This document shows positions 56,068 through 63,296 of a DNA stretch of 64,000 bases, one piece after another. Below the pieces are notes generated by a model. That model searched no databases. It saw nothing but the letters and a program-made list of their open reading frames with translations, and was not told the origin of the DNA. The translations under genes were made by a program, and so were the position numbers. The stretch's first letter is position 1. The number at the start of each line of letters is the position of its first letter. The stretch is from the NCBI RefSeq assembly GCF_000160455.2, contig NZ_ACJX03000001.1, positions 1,746,001 through 1,810,000 of the forward strand, given 5' to 3'. The stretch is from Acetomicrobium hydrogeniformans ATCC BAA-1850 (GTDB lineage Bacteria; Synergistota; Synergistia; Synergistales; Acetomicrobiaceae).

Positions 56068-56092
56068 AAGCGGGCTTTTAAATTGCCCGCTT
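56068..56092 (-). terminator. rpmB terminator overlapping the end of the gene
   Basis: Minus strand: AAGCGGGC (56092-56085) pairs with GCCCGCTT (56075-56068), followed by TTTATAA. The first arm encodes the last Lys-Arg-Ala of L28 and the stop codon lies in the loop. Confidence 0.85.
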
Positions 56093-56272
56093 GACCAAAC
56101 CGGAGCGCAAACAACGAGTACAGACTTTCATCCGCTTCTTGATACCACCACCGAGATCAACGTTAACGACCTGCAAATTTACCAGCCAACGACGCCTGGT
56201 TTTGCGATTGGAATGACTAACCTTATTCCCGGTTATCGGACCTCGTCCACAACAATCACATACACGAGACAT
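56078..56272 (-). CDS. rpmB: 50S ribosomal protein L28
   Basis: 64-residue ribosomal protein. The zinc-ribbon Cys pairs are complete (CDCCGRGP at the start and CTRCLRSG near the end), and [16 protein letters not shown] is diagnostic, so this is the C+ paralogue type. AAAGGAGGT lies 10 bases upstream of ATG 56272. It is transcribed alone on the minus strand from the promoter at 56340-56311, opposite its neighbours. Confidence 0.97.
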   Translation of the reverse strand: MSRVCDCCGRGPITGNKVSHSNRKTRRRWLVNLQVVNVDLGGGIKKRMKVCTRCLRSGLVKRAI

Positions 56273-56310
56273 GGCAAGTTACCTCCTTTGCAATATAAAA
56301 CGGCGAGGGT

Positions 56311-56340
56311 ATTTTAGCATGTATGAGAGCAAAAAATCAA
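56311..56340 (-). promoter_or_regulatory. Predicted sigma-70 promoter of rpmB
   Basis: Minus strand TTGATT (56340-56335), 18-base spacer, TAAAAT (56316-56311, five of six). About 40 bases upstream of the L28 start. Confidence 0.65.
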
Positions 56341-56368
56341 ATGAAAAGTCCAGTTTGGGGGAGTGAAA

Positions 56369-56587
56369 ATGTCGTTTTCAAAAGATATTGAAGAGTTAGA
56401 AAAGATAATACAACGACTGGAAAAGGAGGCGCTTCCTCTTGAGGAGGCAATGAGCATATTTGAGCGAGGAGTTGCCTTGGTGAGAAGTTGTCAGGCCTAT
56501 CTTGCCGAGGCGGAGCAAAAGATAATGCTCGTAAGCGAAGAAGGTGACGAGACCCCTTGGGAACCTCGAGAGGAGGGTGAAAATTGA
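56369..56587 (+). CDS. xseB: Exodeoxyribonuclease VII small subunit
   Basis: 72-residue helical-hairpin protein that partners XseA to degrade single-stranded DNA. FSKDIEELEKIIQRLEKEAL followed by PLEEAMSIFERGVALVRSC is the family signature. ATG 56369 has GGGGGAG upstream; GTG 56363 is an alternative. It is followed by ispA with a four-base overlap, the common xseB-ispA-dxs order. No xseA is in the window. Confidence 0.95.
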   Translation: MSFSKDIEELEKIIQRLEKEALPLEEAMSIFERGVALVRSCQAYLAEAEQKIMLVSEEGDETPWEPREEGEN

Positions 56588-57480
56588 GTAATGTTGAACT
56601 AAAACAAATCTTTGAGTCGAAAAAAGAAAAAATAGATACCTATTTGGAGAATATACTCAACAATGACGAGATTCCGGAGGTCTTGTGTCAATGTATTGCC
56701 TATTCGCTTTTGAATGGGGGGAAGAGGATAAGGCCTGTCCTGTGTCAAATAACCGCCGAAAAACTTGGCATTGACCCCGATGGAGTGTTGCCTTTAGCGG
56801 CCGCCATAGAGATGGCACATACTGCCTCTTTAATTCACGATGATCTTCCCTGCATGGATAATGATGATTATAGACGTGGAAAACTAACGAACCATAAAGT
56901 ATATGGCGAAGCAATGGCCGTTTTGGCAGGAGATTCGTTGTTGGCTTACGGCTTCGAATTATGCTTGCAAGAACTGCCGAGACTTGGCTTTACCCAATCG
57001 AACATACTTAACGCCCTTAAAATTTTCTCCCATGCCATTGGACCCTGTGGAATATGTGGAGGGCAGGCTCTCGATATAACACAGGAAGGCCACGAAGGAG
57101 AGGAGGAGTTTTTGTGGAAAATGTGCGAGCTTAAAACGGCCACCTTGCTTCGTGCTTCCATCACCGCTTCGGCTGCACTCGTCGGAGCTGGTGAAAAAAC
57201 AATGTCATGTTTACATAATTATGGGACACATCTCGGCATTTCCTTTCAGATCATTGATGATATACTCGATGTAACGGGAACCATTTCAGAGCTTGGAAAA
57301 ACGCCAGGAAAAGACGCTAAGGAGGGCAAACTAACGTTTGTCGCCCTTCACGGTTTGGAAAGAGCGAAGGAGTTGGCCATGGAAGAAACGAAAAAAGCAA
57401 TAGACTCGATTCTTCCATTAGGACCTGATTTCGAAGTTTTTCTAGATATTGCGGAATATATTGCGAGGAGGTCTAAATAA
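56584..57480 (+). CDS. ispA: Polyprenyl (farnesyl/geranylgeranyl) diphosphate synthase
   Basis: 298-residue trans-isoprenyl diphosphate synthase. The first Asp-rich motif is HDDLPCMDNDDYRRG near residue 82 with two residues inserted (DDxxxxD), the usual form in bacterial FPP synthases; the second is IIDDILDVTG near 222 and LGKTPGKD follows. It condenses DMAPP and IPP; product chain length (C15 or C20) cannot be fixed by eye. The TTG start at 56584 overlaps xseB. Downstream dxs starts the MEP pathway feeding this enzyme. Confidence 0.94.
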   Translation: MSNVELKQIFESKKEKIDTYLENILNNDEIPEVLCQCIAYSLLNGGKRIRPVLCQITAEKLGIDPDGVLPLAAAIEMAHTASLIHDDLPCMDNDDYRRGKLTNHKVYGEAMAVLAGDSLLAYGFELCLQELPRLGFTQSNILNALKIFSHAIGPCGICGGQALDITQEGHEGEEEFLWKMCELKTATLLRASITASAALVGAGEKTMSCLHNYGTHLGISFQIIDDILDVTGTISELGKTPGKDAKEGKLTFVALHGLERAKELAMEETKKAIDSILPLGPDFEVFLDIAEYIARRSK

Positions 57481-57483
57481 GCC

Positions 57484-59361
57484 TTGTCATTGAATTATTT
57501 AGGTAAAATCAAAGACTACAGGGACCTTCGCCATTTGAAGCATACAGAAAAGAGCCGGCTTTGCAACGAAATAAGACAAATGATCATAGATGTGGCTACG
57601 GAAAACGGAGGACATCTAGCCTCATCTCTGGGGACTGTCGAATTAACCGTTGCGCTGCTATCAGTTTACGACCCATTGGAGGACAAGATTGTCTTTGATG
57701 TTGGCCATCAATGTTATACCTATAAGATATTGACGGGACGTAAGGATCGATTTAACACGCTGAGGCAATGGGAAGGAATTAGCGGATTTCCCAAAAGAGA
57801 GGAAAGCTCCTTCGATCACTTTAACACCGGCCATGCAGGTACGTCCATTTCAGCCGCGATGGGATATGCCAAGTCTCGCGATCTTTTGCGCCAAAAACAT
57901 GAAGTCATTGCTGTAGTAGGAGATTCTTCCATATCGAATGGCATGTCCTTTGAGGCGTTAAACCAGATCGATGAACTTAAGACAAAAGTGATAATAATCT
58001 TAAATGACAATAAAATGTCCATAAATGTTCTAATCGGCGGTTTAGCTAAACACCTTAGCCACTTGAGCACTAATCCTTCGTATAGAAAGGCAAAGGATGC
58101 TATAAAGTCGCTTTGCGAGGGATTGCCCTTGGGTAGCGCACTAGTCGCAGAGGCGTTAAAGAAGATGAAATACCAGGTAAAGACAATGTTTCAGCCGATC
58201 AACATATTTGAAGCTTTGGGCATTAACTATTGGGGACCTTTCAACGGACACAACATAGAAGAGCTTGAAGAGGTATTCAAACTGGCCAAAGCCTTTGATG
58301 AATCAGTTTTAATACACGTTATAACCCAAAAGGGCAAAGGTTACGTTCCGGCCGAAGAAAACCCAACCAAATATCATGGAGTGTCTGCGAAAAAGCCGAA
58401 TTCCTCGGCCACCTCTTTATCCTGGAGCAAGGCTTCAGCTCAATGCGTTGAGAAACTTGCGGAAAACGATGACAGAATTATTTGTCTTACCGCTGCAATG
58501 GAGGAAGGTTGCAATTTGACAGGATTTAAAAAGAAATTCCCGGGAAGATTCTTTGACGTAGGTATTGCAGAAGAGCATTTGCTTACCTATGCTGCCGGCT
58601 TGGCAGCGGGAGGATTGCGACCGGTCGTCTTTATTTATTCTACCTTTTTGCAGAGGGCGGCAGATCAACTATATCACGATATAGCTATGCAAAGGTTGCC
58701 GGTTCTTGTTGCCTTAGATAGGTCCGGGCTTGTCGGCGAGGATGGCGAAACACATCATGGGCTGCTCGATATCTCTTGGTATAAATCGGTCCCGGGACTG
58801 ACCATTGCGTCGCCCCGGGATGTAATAGATTTGGAATATATATTCGCCCACTTAATTGAGCATAGTGCTTTGCCGGCCATAATAAGGTATCCAAAGGGAG
58901 AGGCCCCATTTTCTCTAGGTAGAAGAGATGGGGATCAACCCTTCGAATGGCTCAAATCCGAAATCTTGAGACAGGGGGAAGAGATCCTTTTGATTGGCTA
59001 TGGGGGCACTATGCCTATCCTTCTGGAATCTTGCGATAAAATCAATAATTTATTACACATAAATCCTACTGTGGTTGACTTGAGATTTATAAAGCCATTG
59101 GATTTAGAGACGCTTGAGAGGTTGTTTTCTGCCCATTCTTGTGTCGTAATTGCCGAGGAGACCTATAGTATAGGGGGCGTAGGCGAACAATTGAGCAAGT
59201 TTGCCTTTGACGTAAATAAAGGCCTGGATTGGATTCATATCGCAATTCCTGACATTTATGTTCCTCAAGGGGCAAGAGATGAACAGCTTCGTTATGTTGG
59301 ATTAAGCAGCGATGAGGTGGTGAAAAGGGTTAGTGAACACTTCGAAAGAGCGATTGGATAA
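57484..59361 (+). CDS. dxs: 1-deoxy-D-xylulose-5-phosphate synthase, divergent
   Basis: 625-residue thiamine-diphosphate enzyme that starts the MEP pathway from pyruvate and glyceraldehyde 3-phosphate. DVGHQCYTYKILTGR, NDNKMSI, FDVGIAEEH, YSTFLQRAADQLYHD and DRSGLVGEDGETHHG match DXS. Two usually conserved spots differ: the ThDP motif reads GDSS at 146-149 where GDG is usual, and the GPVDGHD element reads GPFNGHN (251-257). The metal-binding Asp147 and Asn176 and the catalytic Glu remain. TTG 57484 follows ispA by three bases. It could be an active but divergent DXS; a second dxs elsewhere should be looked for. Confidence 0.88.
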   Translation: MSLNYLGKIKDYRDLRHLKHTEKSRLCNEIRQMIIDVATENGGHLASSLGTVELTVALLSVYDPLEDKIVFDVGHQCYTYKILTGRKDRFNTLRQWEGISGFPKREESSFDHFNTGHAGTSISAAMGYAKSRDLLRQKHEVIAVVGDSSISNGMSFEALNQIDELKTKVIIILNDNKMSINVLIGGLAKHLSHLSTNPSYRKAKDAIKSLCEGLPLGSALVAEALKKMKYQVKTMFQPINIFEALGINYWGPFNGHNIEELEEVFKLAKAFDESVLIHVITQKGKGYVPAEENPTKYHGVSAKKPNSSATSLSWSKASAQCVEKLAENDDRIICLTAAMEEGCNLTGFKKKFPGRFFDVGIAEEHLLTYAAGLAAGGLRPVVFIYSTFLQRAADQLYHDIAMQRLPVLVALDRSGLVGEDGETHHGLLDISWYKSVPGLTIASPRDVIDLEYIFAHLIEHSALPAIIRYPKGEAPFSLGRRDGDQPFEWLKSEILRQGEEILLIGYGGTMPILLESCDKINNLLHINPTVVDLRFIKPLDLETLERLFSAHSCVVIAEETYSIGGVGEQLSKFAFDVNKGLDWIHIAIPDIYVPQGARDEQLRYVGLSSDEVVKRVSEHFERAIG

Positions 59362-60136
59362 ACTGCTCATCTATCGAGGACTTGTTGATACGAGAAATAA
59401 GGCAGCGGCATTGATTCTAGCGGGAAGGGTTAAGGCAAATGGCGAGCTTGTTTCAAAGGCTGGCACCTTCGTCGATATTGATTGCGATATTGAAATAGTC
59501 CGACAGGATAGTTGGGTAAGCAGGGGAGCTCATAAGTTACTCAAGGCGTTAGACATTTTTGGCATGAATCCTGTAGGTTTGGTTTGTATCGATATTGGCG
59601 CTTCCACAGGAGGTTTTACGCATGTATTGCTCGAGAGGGGCGCAAAAAAGGTATATGCAGTTGATGTAGGTTACGGCCAGTTGGCCTGGTCTTTGAGGCA
59701 GGACGAGCGTGTTGTGGTGAGGGAAAAGACAAACGCGAGATATTTGCGAAGAGAAGATTTTGACGAGGACGCCGACTTAATTACCGTCGATGTTTCCTTC
59801 ATATCGTTGAAGTTAATACTTCCCGTCTTAGTCGATCTGCTGTCAAAAAGTGGAGATATAATAGCTTTGGTGAAGCCGCAATTCGAAGCAGGAAGGGAAA
59901 GGGTTGGCAAAGGCGGAGTTGTAGCAGACCCAAAGGTGCACGAAGAAGTTTTACGCGATCTTATTTTGTGGATAGAACGGAATGTCCCATTTAATGCATC
60001 GGGGCTGACGCATTCTCCAATAAAGGGTCCAAAGGGAAACATCGAATTTCTATTACATTTGACTCCCAGGAAAATACAGCAAAGCCCTTTGAACTTTAAT
60101 GAAGCCGTCCTTGCTGCCCATGACGAACTTAATTGA
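59333..60136 (+). CDS. tlyA: TlyA family rRNA 2'-O-methyltransferase / hemolysin-like protein
   Basis: 267 residues: an S4-type RNA-binding domain (about 5-65; RLDKLLIYRGLVDTRNKAA) followed by an FtsJ-like methyltransferase domain with SAM motif CIDIGASTGGFTHVLLERGA near 85. LITVDVSFISLKLILP and LVKPQFEAG are further conserved blocks. TlyA methylates ribosomal RNA in mycobacteria; the target here is inferred. GTG 59333 overlaps the dxs 3' end by 29 bases. Confidence 0.94.
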   Translation: MNTSKERLDKLLIYRGLVDTRNKAAALILAGRVKANGELVSKAGTFVDIDCDIEIVRQDSWVSRGAHKLLKALDIFGMNPVGLVCIDIGASTGGFTHVLLERGAKKVYAVDVGYGQLAWSLRQDERVVVREKTNARYLRREDFDEDADLITVDVSFISLKLILPVLVDLLSKSGDIIALVKPQFEAGRERVGKGGVVADPKVHEEVLRDLILWIERNVPFNASGLTHSPIKGPKGNIEFLLHLTPRKIQQSPLNFNEAVLAAHDELN

Positions 60137-60157
60137 CGTCGAAATGAGGTACATTTT

Positions 60158-61039
60158 ATGGATCAAATTCTTTTAATCGTGAATACTAGAAAGTCAACGG
60201 CACTTAACCTGGCATACAGGTTGATAGGATGGGGTAAAAAAAGGACGATCGGCTTTGTGGCTCCATCTCACGAGTCGGCCATGCTTGGGTTGCCCGAATT
60301 CGATTGGAACATTGAAACCAACCCGGTGAAATTTGGCGTTGTCATTGGTGGAGATGGGACCTTTCTCAGGGCCTCTCGTATGGTGATGGATTTTGATATT
60401 CCATTGTACGGCATTAACGTCGGGCGTCTGGGTTTTTTGGTGACGGGCAATCCCGATAATGCTGAAGAGGAAATTGAAAAGATCTTGTCCGGAGAATACA
60501 GGATACAGAAGCGTCAGGCTCTCAAGGGCAGCGTGACGCGAAAGGGAAGCCTTGTCCACGTATTGTACGCCCTCAATGACTTAGTTATAACCAAGGGACC
60601 GCTTGCCAGGTTGATCGAGGTCGAGTCGAGAGTAAACGATTACTTTTTGAGCCTGCTTCCCGCGGATGGAATTATCGTATCGACTCCCACAGGATCTACA
60701 GCTTACGCTCTCTCCGCTGGCGGGCCTATTTTACCTCCCCATGTAAATGCGATGGTCATGGTTCCCATATGCCCTCATACGCTATATGCCCGACCTTTAG
60801 TGCTGGGTTCGGAGGACACAATATCTCTTATACCCAAAAGCGATCAGAAGGAGATATATCTCACTCAAGACGGACAACTGGGTTACGAGCTAATGGTTAA
60901 GGATAGGATAGACATATCAATTGCCCGAGATAAATGCGTTTCAACGATCGAGCTCAAAGAAGATAATTACTTCGACCTTTTGAGGGAGAAATTGCAGTGG
61001 GGTAACGTAAGCGTGCGTCAGGGCGAGGAGGATTGGTAG
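60158..61039 (+). CDS. nadK: NAD kinase
   Basis: 293-residue kinase that phosphorylates NAD to NADP. The catalytic GGDGTFLRASR (near 69), the NE/D-type loop YALNDLVITKGP (near 142) and PTGSTAYALSAGGPI (near 180) are all present. ATG 60158 follows an AATGAGG region. Its stop shares bases with the recN start. The tlyA-nadK-recN order is common in bacteria. Confidence 0.96.
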   Translation: MDQILLIVNTRKSTALNLAYRLIGWGKKRTIGFVAPSHESAMLGLPEFDWNIETNPVKFGVVIGGDGTFLRASRMVMDFDIPLYGINVGRLGFLVTGNPDNAEEEIEKILSGEYRIQKRQALKGSVTRKGSLVHVLYALNDLVITKGPLARLIEVESRVNDYFLSLLPADGIIVSTPTGSTAYALSAGGPILPPHVNAMVMVPICPHTLYARPLVLGSEDTISLIPKSDQKEIYLTQDGQLGYELMVKDRIDISIARDKCVSTIELKEDNYFDLLREKLQWGNVSVRQGEEDW

Positions 61040-62688
61040 TGCTCGAAGAACTTCATGTCAAGAACATAGGCGGTATAACTACAGCATCTTTGAGGCTCAG
61101 GGGTAACTTTATAGCCATCACTGGCGAAAGCGGGTCGGGGAAGAGCAGCTTAGTGAGGGCCCTTGAGTTATTGGCAGGAAAAAGGGCACAGGCTAATTAT
61201 TTACGAGTAGGGGAAGATAACGGCGAGGTGGAAGGAGCCTTTCAGGCTGATCACATTCCCTCATTGCCCGAGGAACTTCAGCCTCAGGAGGGAATATGGG
61301 TAGTAAGGCGTGTGGTTACATCTGAGGGGCGAAGCAAATCCTACATTCAGGGTCATGTCGTGCCGCTTAACATCCTTTCCAGGGCAATGGTGCATTTTAT
61401 CCATATTCAAAGTCAATTTTCACAATTGGATCTGTTGGACGAAAACAGCCAGCTTGACTTGCTCGATAGTTACGGTGGCTTAGAATTGAAACAAAAGAAG
61501 ATGGATATGGCGACGGTATTCCACAGGGCCGTAGAAATGGAAAGACGTATTCAGGAGCTCACCCAGAGGCGTAAGTCAGTCGAGGAAAGATATAACGGTG
61601 CAGATGAGCTAACCAATTTATTGAAGTCGTTGAATCCCTCGCTTTCCAGCGAATACGAATGGGAAGATGAACTGAGGATGATAAGAGACGAGATAAGTCG
61701 AAGGCAAGAGCTGGAAAGGATATTAATTGCTATAGAAGGCGGTATTGCCTCGGGCGGTTTGGAGGGCGAGGTGGAAAGTATTTCAGGGAGGCTTAAAGCA
61801 ATCTTGAATTCGGAAGAAATAGATCGTACTGTTCAAAATCTTTTAATAAGCCTGCAACAATTGACTCATCAGATACAAGAAGTTCTCGAAAGCACTCCAA
61901 CAATCGAAGAATTGCAGCACAAAGAAGAAGAATTGGAGACAAAACTCGGAAAGCTTAGAAAGTGCAAACGTATTGCTAAAGCCTCATCTATTGAAGAGCT
62001 TGTAGAGTATTACAATACCGCCCAAAAGGAAATATCCTGGTTATCCGAAAGTCTCGTCGAACTGGAAAGATTAAAAGACGAGCTAAGCAAATTAAAAAAA
62101 GACGTGAGCCAGCACGCGCTTGATCTACGCGCTTCTCGAATTAAAATAGCGAAGGAATTAGAAGAAGCCGTCAATTCTCATTTAAAGGATCTTGGAATGG
62201 AGACTACTACGCTTACGATCAAAGTTGAGGAATTGAAGAAGGTTCGATCCAGCGGAGCGGAATCGATCAGTTTTATGATAGAGGCAAACGGCAATGCGCC
62301 GTCACCTATTTCCAAAATAGCCTCAGGAGGGGAATTGAGTCGAATTTTGTTGGCACTGCAAATGGCATTACCGGAGGAAACCCTGCCCAAATTGCTGATA
62401 GTCGATGAAGTGGAAGCCGGGTTGGGAGGCAAGGCTGCTCTGTTGGCCGGCCTTAAGCTTAAGGAGCTTTCGACTAAATGCCAGATTATACTCATAACCC
62501 ATGAGGCTACCATTGCATCCCTTGCGGACCAGCATTTTCGGGTAACAAAGGAGGGTGAGGAATCTTACGTCAAAGAGTTAAACGAAGAGGAAAGGGTGCA
62601 GGAAATTGCGAGGATGTTGTCGGGTACTAGCGAAATAAAAGAAGCTGTAGTCCACGCAGAAAGATTGCTTAGGCTTCGCGATGAATAG
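61039..62688 (+). CDS. recN: DNA repair protein RecN
   Basis: 549-residue SMC-like protein of double-strand-break repair. Walker A AITGESGSGKSSLVRAL is near residue 28; two coiled-coil arms (about 140-200 and 290-365) flank a short central region; the ABC signature ISKIASGGELSRILLAL and Walker B LLIVDEVEAGL follow. GTG 61039 overlaps the nadK stop and is 8 bases after GAGGAGG. It ends the operon that begins at xseB. Confidence 0.95.
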   Translation: MLEELHVKNIGGITTASLRLRGNFIAITGESGSGKSSLVRALELLAGKRAQANYLRVGEDNGEVEGAFQADHIPSLPEELQPQEGIWVVRRVVTSEGRSKSYIQGHVVPLNILSRAMVHFIHIQSQFSQLDLLDENSQLDLLDSYGGLELKQKKMDMATVFHRAVEMERRIQELTQRRKSVEERYNGADELTNLLKSLNPSLSSEYEWEDELRMIRDEISRRQELERILIAIEGGIASGGLEGEVESISGRLKAILNSEEIDRTVQNLLISLQQLTHQIQEVLESTPTIEELQHKEEELETKLGKLRKCKRIAKASSIEELVEYYNTAQKEISWLSESLVELERLKDELSKLKKDVSQHALDLRASRIKIAKELEEAVNSHLKDLGMETTTLTIKVEELKKVRSSGAESISFMIEANGNAPSPISKIASGGELSRILLALQMALPEETLPKLLIVDEVEAGLGGKAALLAGLKLKELSTKCQIILITHEATIASLADQHFRVTKEGEESYVKELNEEERVQEIARMLSGTSEIKEAVVHAERLLRLRDE

Positions 62689-62979
62689 TATTATAAAACT
62701 TGTCTAATTTTGCCTATTTAACGATTATAGTAATTGAAGTAAAATACTACGAAAGATGCCAATTCCTTCATTGACACTTAACTCCTGTAAGGCTCCTTTT
62801 TGTATTATATTTTTAAGCTGCTCATGTATCCGCGAAAACTTTCATAATCGGCCATGTTATGCAACAATGTTGCATTTATTGTTATTGTAAAAGGTAAAAT
62901 TTTCTTTTTTTGATTAATAAACTATCTTGAATAAAACGTTTATTGATGCTACGATTACGTGTATAAAATATACACATAT
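62689..62979. promoter_or_regulatory. Promoter-proximal part of the molybdoenzyme leader, with two palindromes
   Basis: AT-rich DNA without a gene. It has two perfect inverted repeats, each with 7-bp arms and a 3-base centre: ATGCAAC/GTTGCAT at 62859-62875 and GTGTATA/TATACAC at 62959-62975. A weak promoter candidate, TTGAAT (62927-62932) with TACGAT (62950-62955) and a 17-base spacer, would place the start just before the riboswitch. The palindromes may be operators for regulators of the downstream gene; none is identified. Confidence 0.45.
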
Positions 62980-63090
62980 TGCTCCGAGCCATTTAACCTA
63001 AAGACCCTTCATGGGATCCATGGTTTCTGGCCAATGGGTATCTTTGGAAACGAAGATGCCTCCCATGTTTGGAAAGGAGGAGACGCTGAA
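62980..63090 (+). ncRNA. Moco/Tuco-type molybdenum (tungsten) cofactor riboswitch aptamer
   Basis: The segment matches the Moco RNA motif by eye. It starts CTCCGAGCC, contains TTTCTGGCC before GGG (63036-63038), then a hairpin (63040-63044 with 63053-63057), then GCCTCCC and TTTGGAAAGGAGG. The E. coli moaA leader has the same series: GGG, hairpin, GCCTCCC and CTGGAAAGG. The 5' CTCC (62982-62985) can close P1 with GGAG at 63076-63079. The insert between GCC and TGGCC is short, so the optional arm may be missing. It sits upstream of a molybdenum hydroxylase gene, as expected for control by its cofactor. Confidence 0.82.
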
Positions 63091-63128
63091 GAGTGCTTAC
63101 AGACACAGATGTAAGTTTTCTTTGGCTG

Positions 63129-63163
63129 AAAAGGGTCGCCTCCTAAAGAGACGACCCTTTTTT
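63129..63163 (+). terminator. Riboswitch-controlled intrinsic terminator
   Basis: A 10-bp stem (63129-63138 with 63152-63161), an inner CTC/GAG helix and a T-run. Its 5' arm and loop (63135-63144) can instead pair with the aptamer 3' strand (63075-63084) at nine of ten positions, making a mutually exclusive antiterminator. Ligand binding would therefore favour termination. Confidence 0.85.
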
Positions 63164-63164
63164 C

Positions 63165-63256
63165 AACCTCCTTTAGCGTTAGATGGATGCTTTAAGGCTG
63201 GTATGGCAAATTAGTAATTTAAAGAAAGGAGGTTACGCGGGTCGAAGTTTGCCATA
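63165..63256 (+). promoter_or_regulatory. Interleaved inverted repeats, candidate pseudoknotted RNA in the 5' leader
   Basis: AACCTCCTTT (63165-63174) pairs perfectly with AAAGGAGGTT (63225-63234), and TATGGCAAA (63202-63210) pairs perfectly with TTTGCCATA (63248-63256). The arms alternate, so both helices together would form an H-type pseudoknot; otherwise they are independent long-loop hairpins. It lies between the terminator and the start codon and matches no element I know. Confidence 0.5.
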
Positions 63257-63296
63257 TTTGAGCTTTAGGGCGTTCGAAAAAACGAGGAGGGAAACC

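Noticed and set aside
56021-56317. 98-codon open frame on the + strand
   Set aside because: Antisense to rpmB, whose zinc-ribbon L28 sequence and ribosome-binding site are unmistakable.
63235-63296. Small ORF using the AAAGGAGGTT at 63225-63234 as ribosome-binding site
   Set aside because: No ATG, GTG or TTG at 5-13 bases downstream; the site is better explained as one arm of an inverted repeat.
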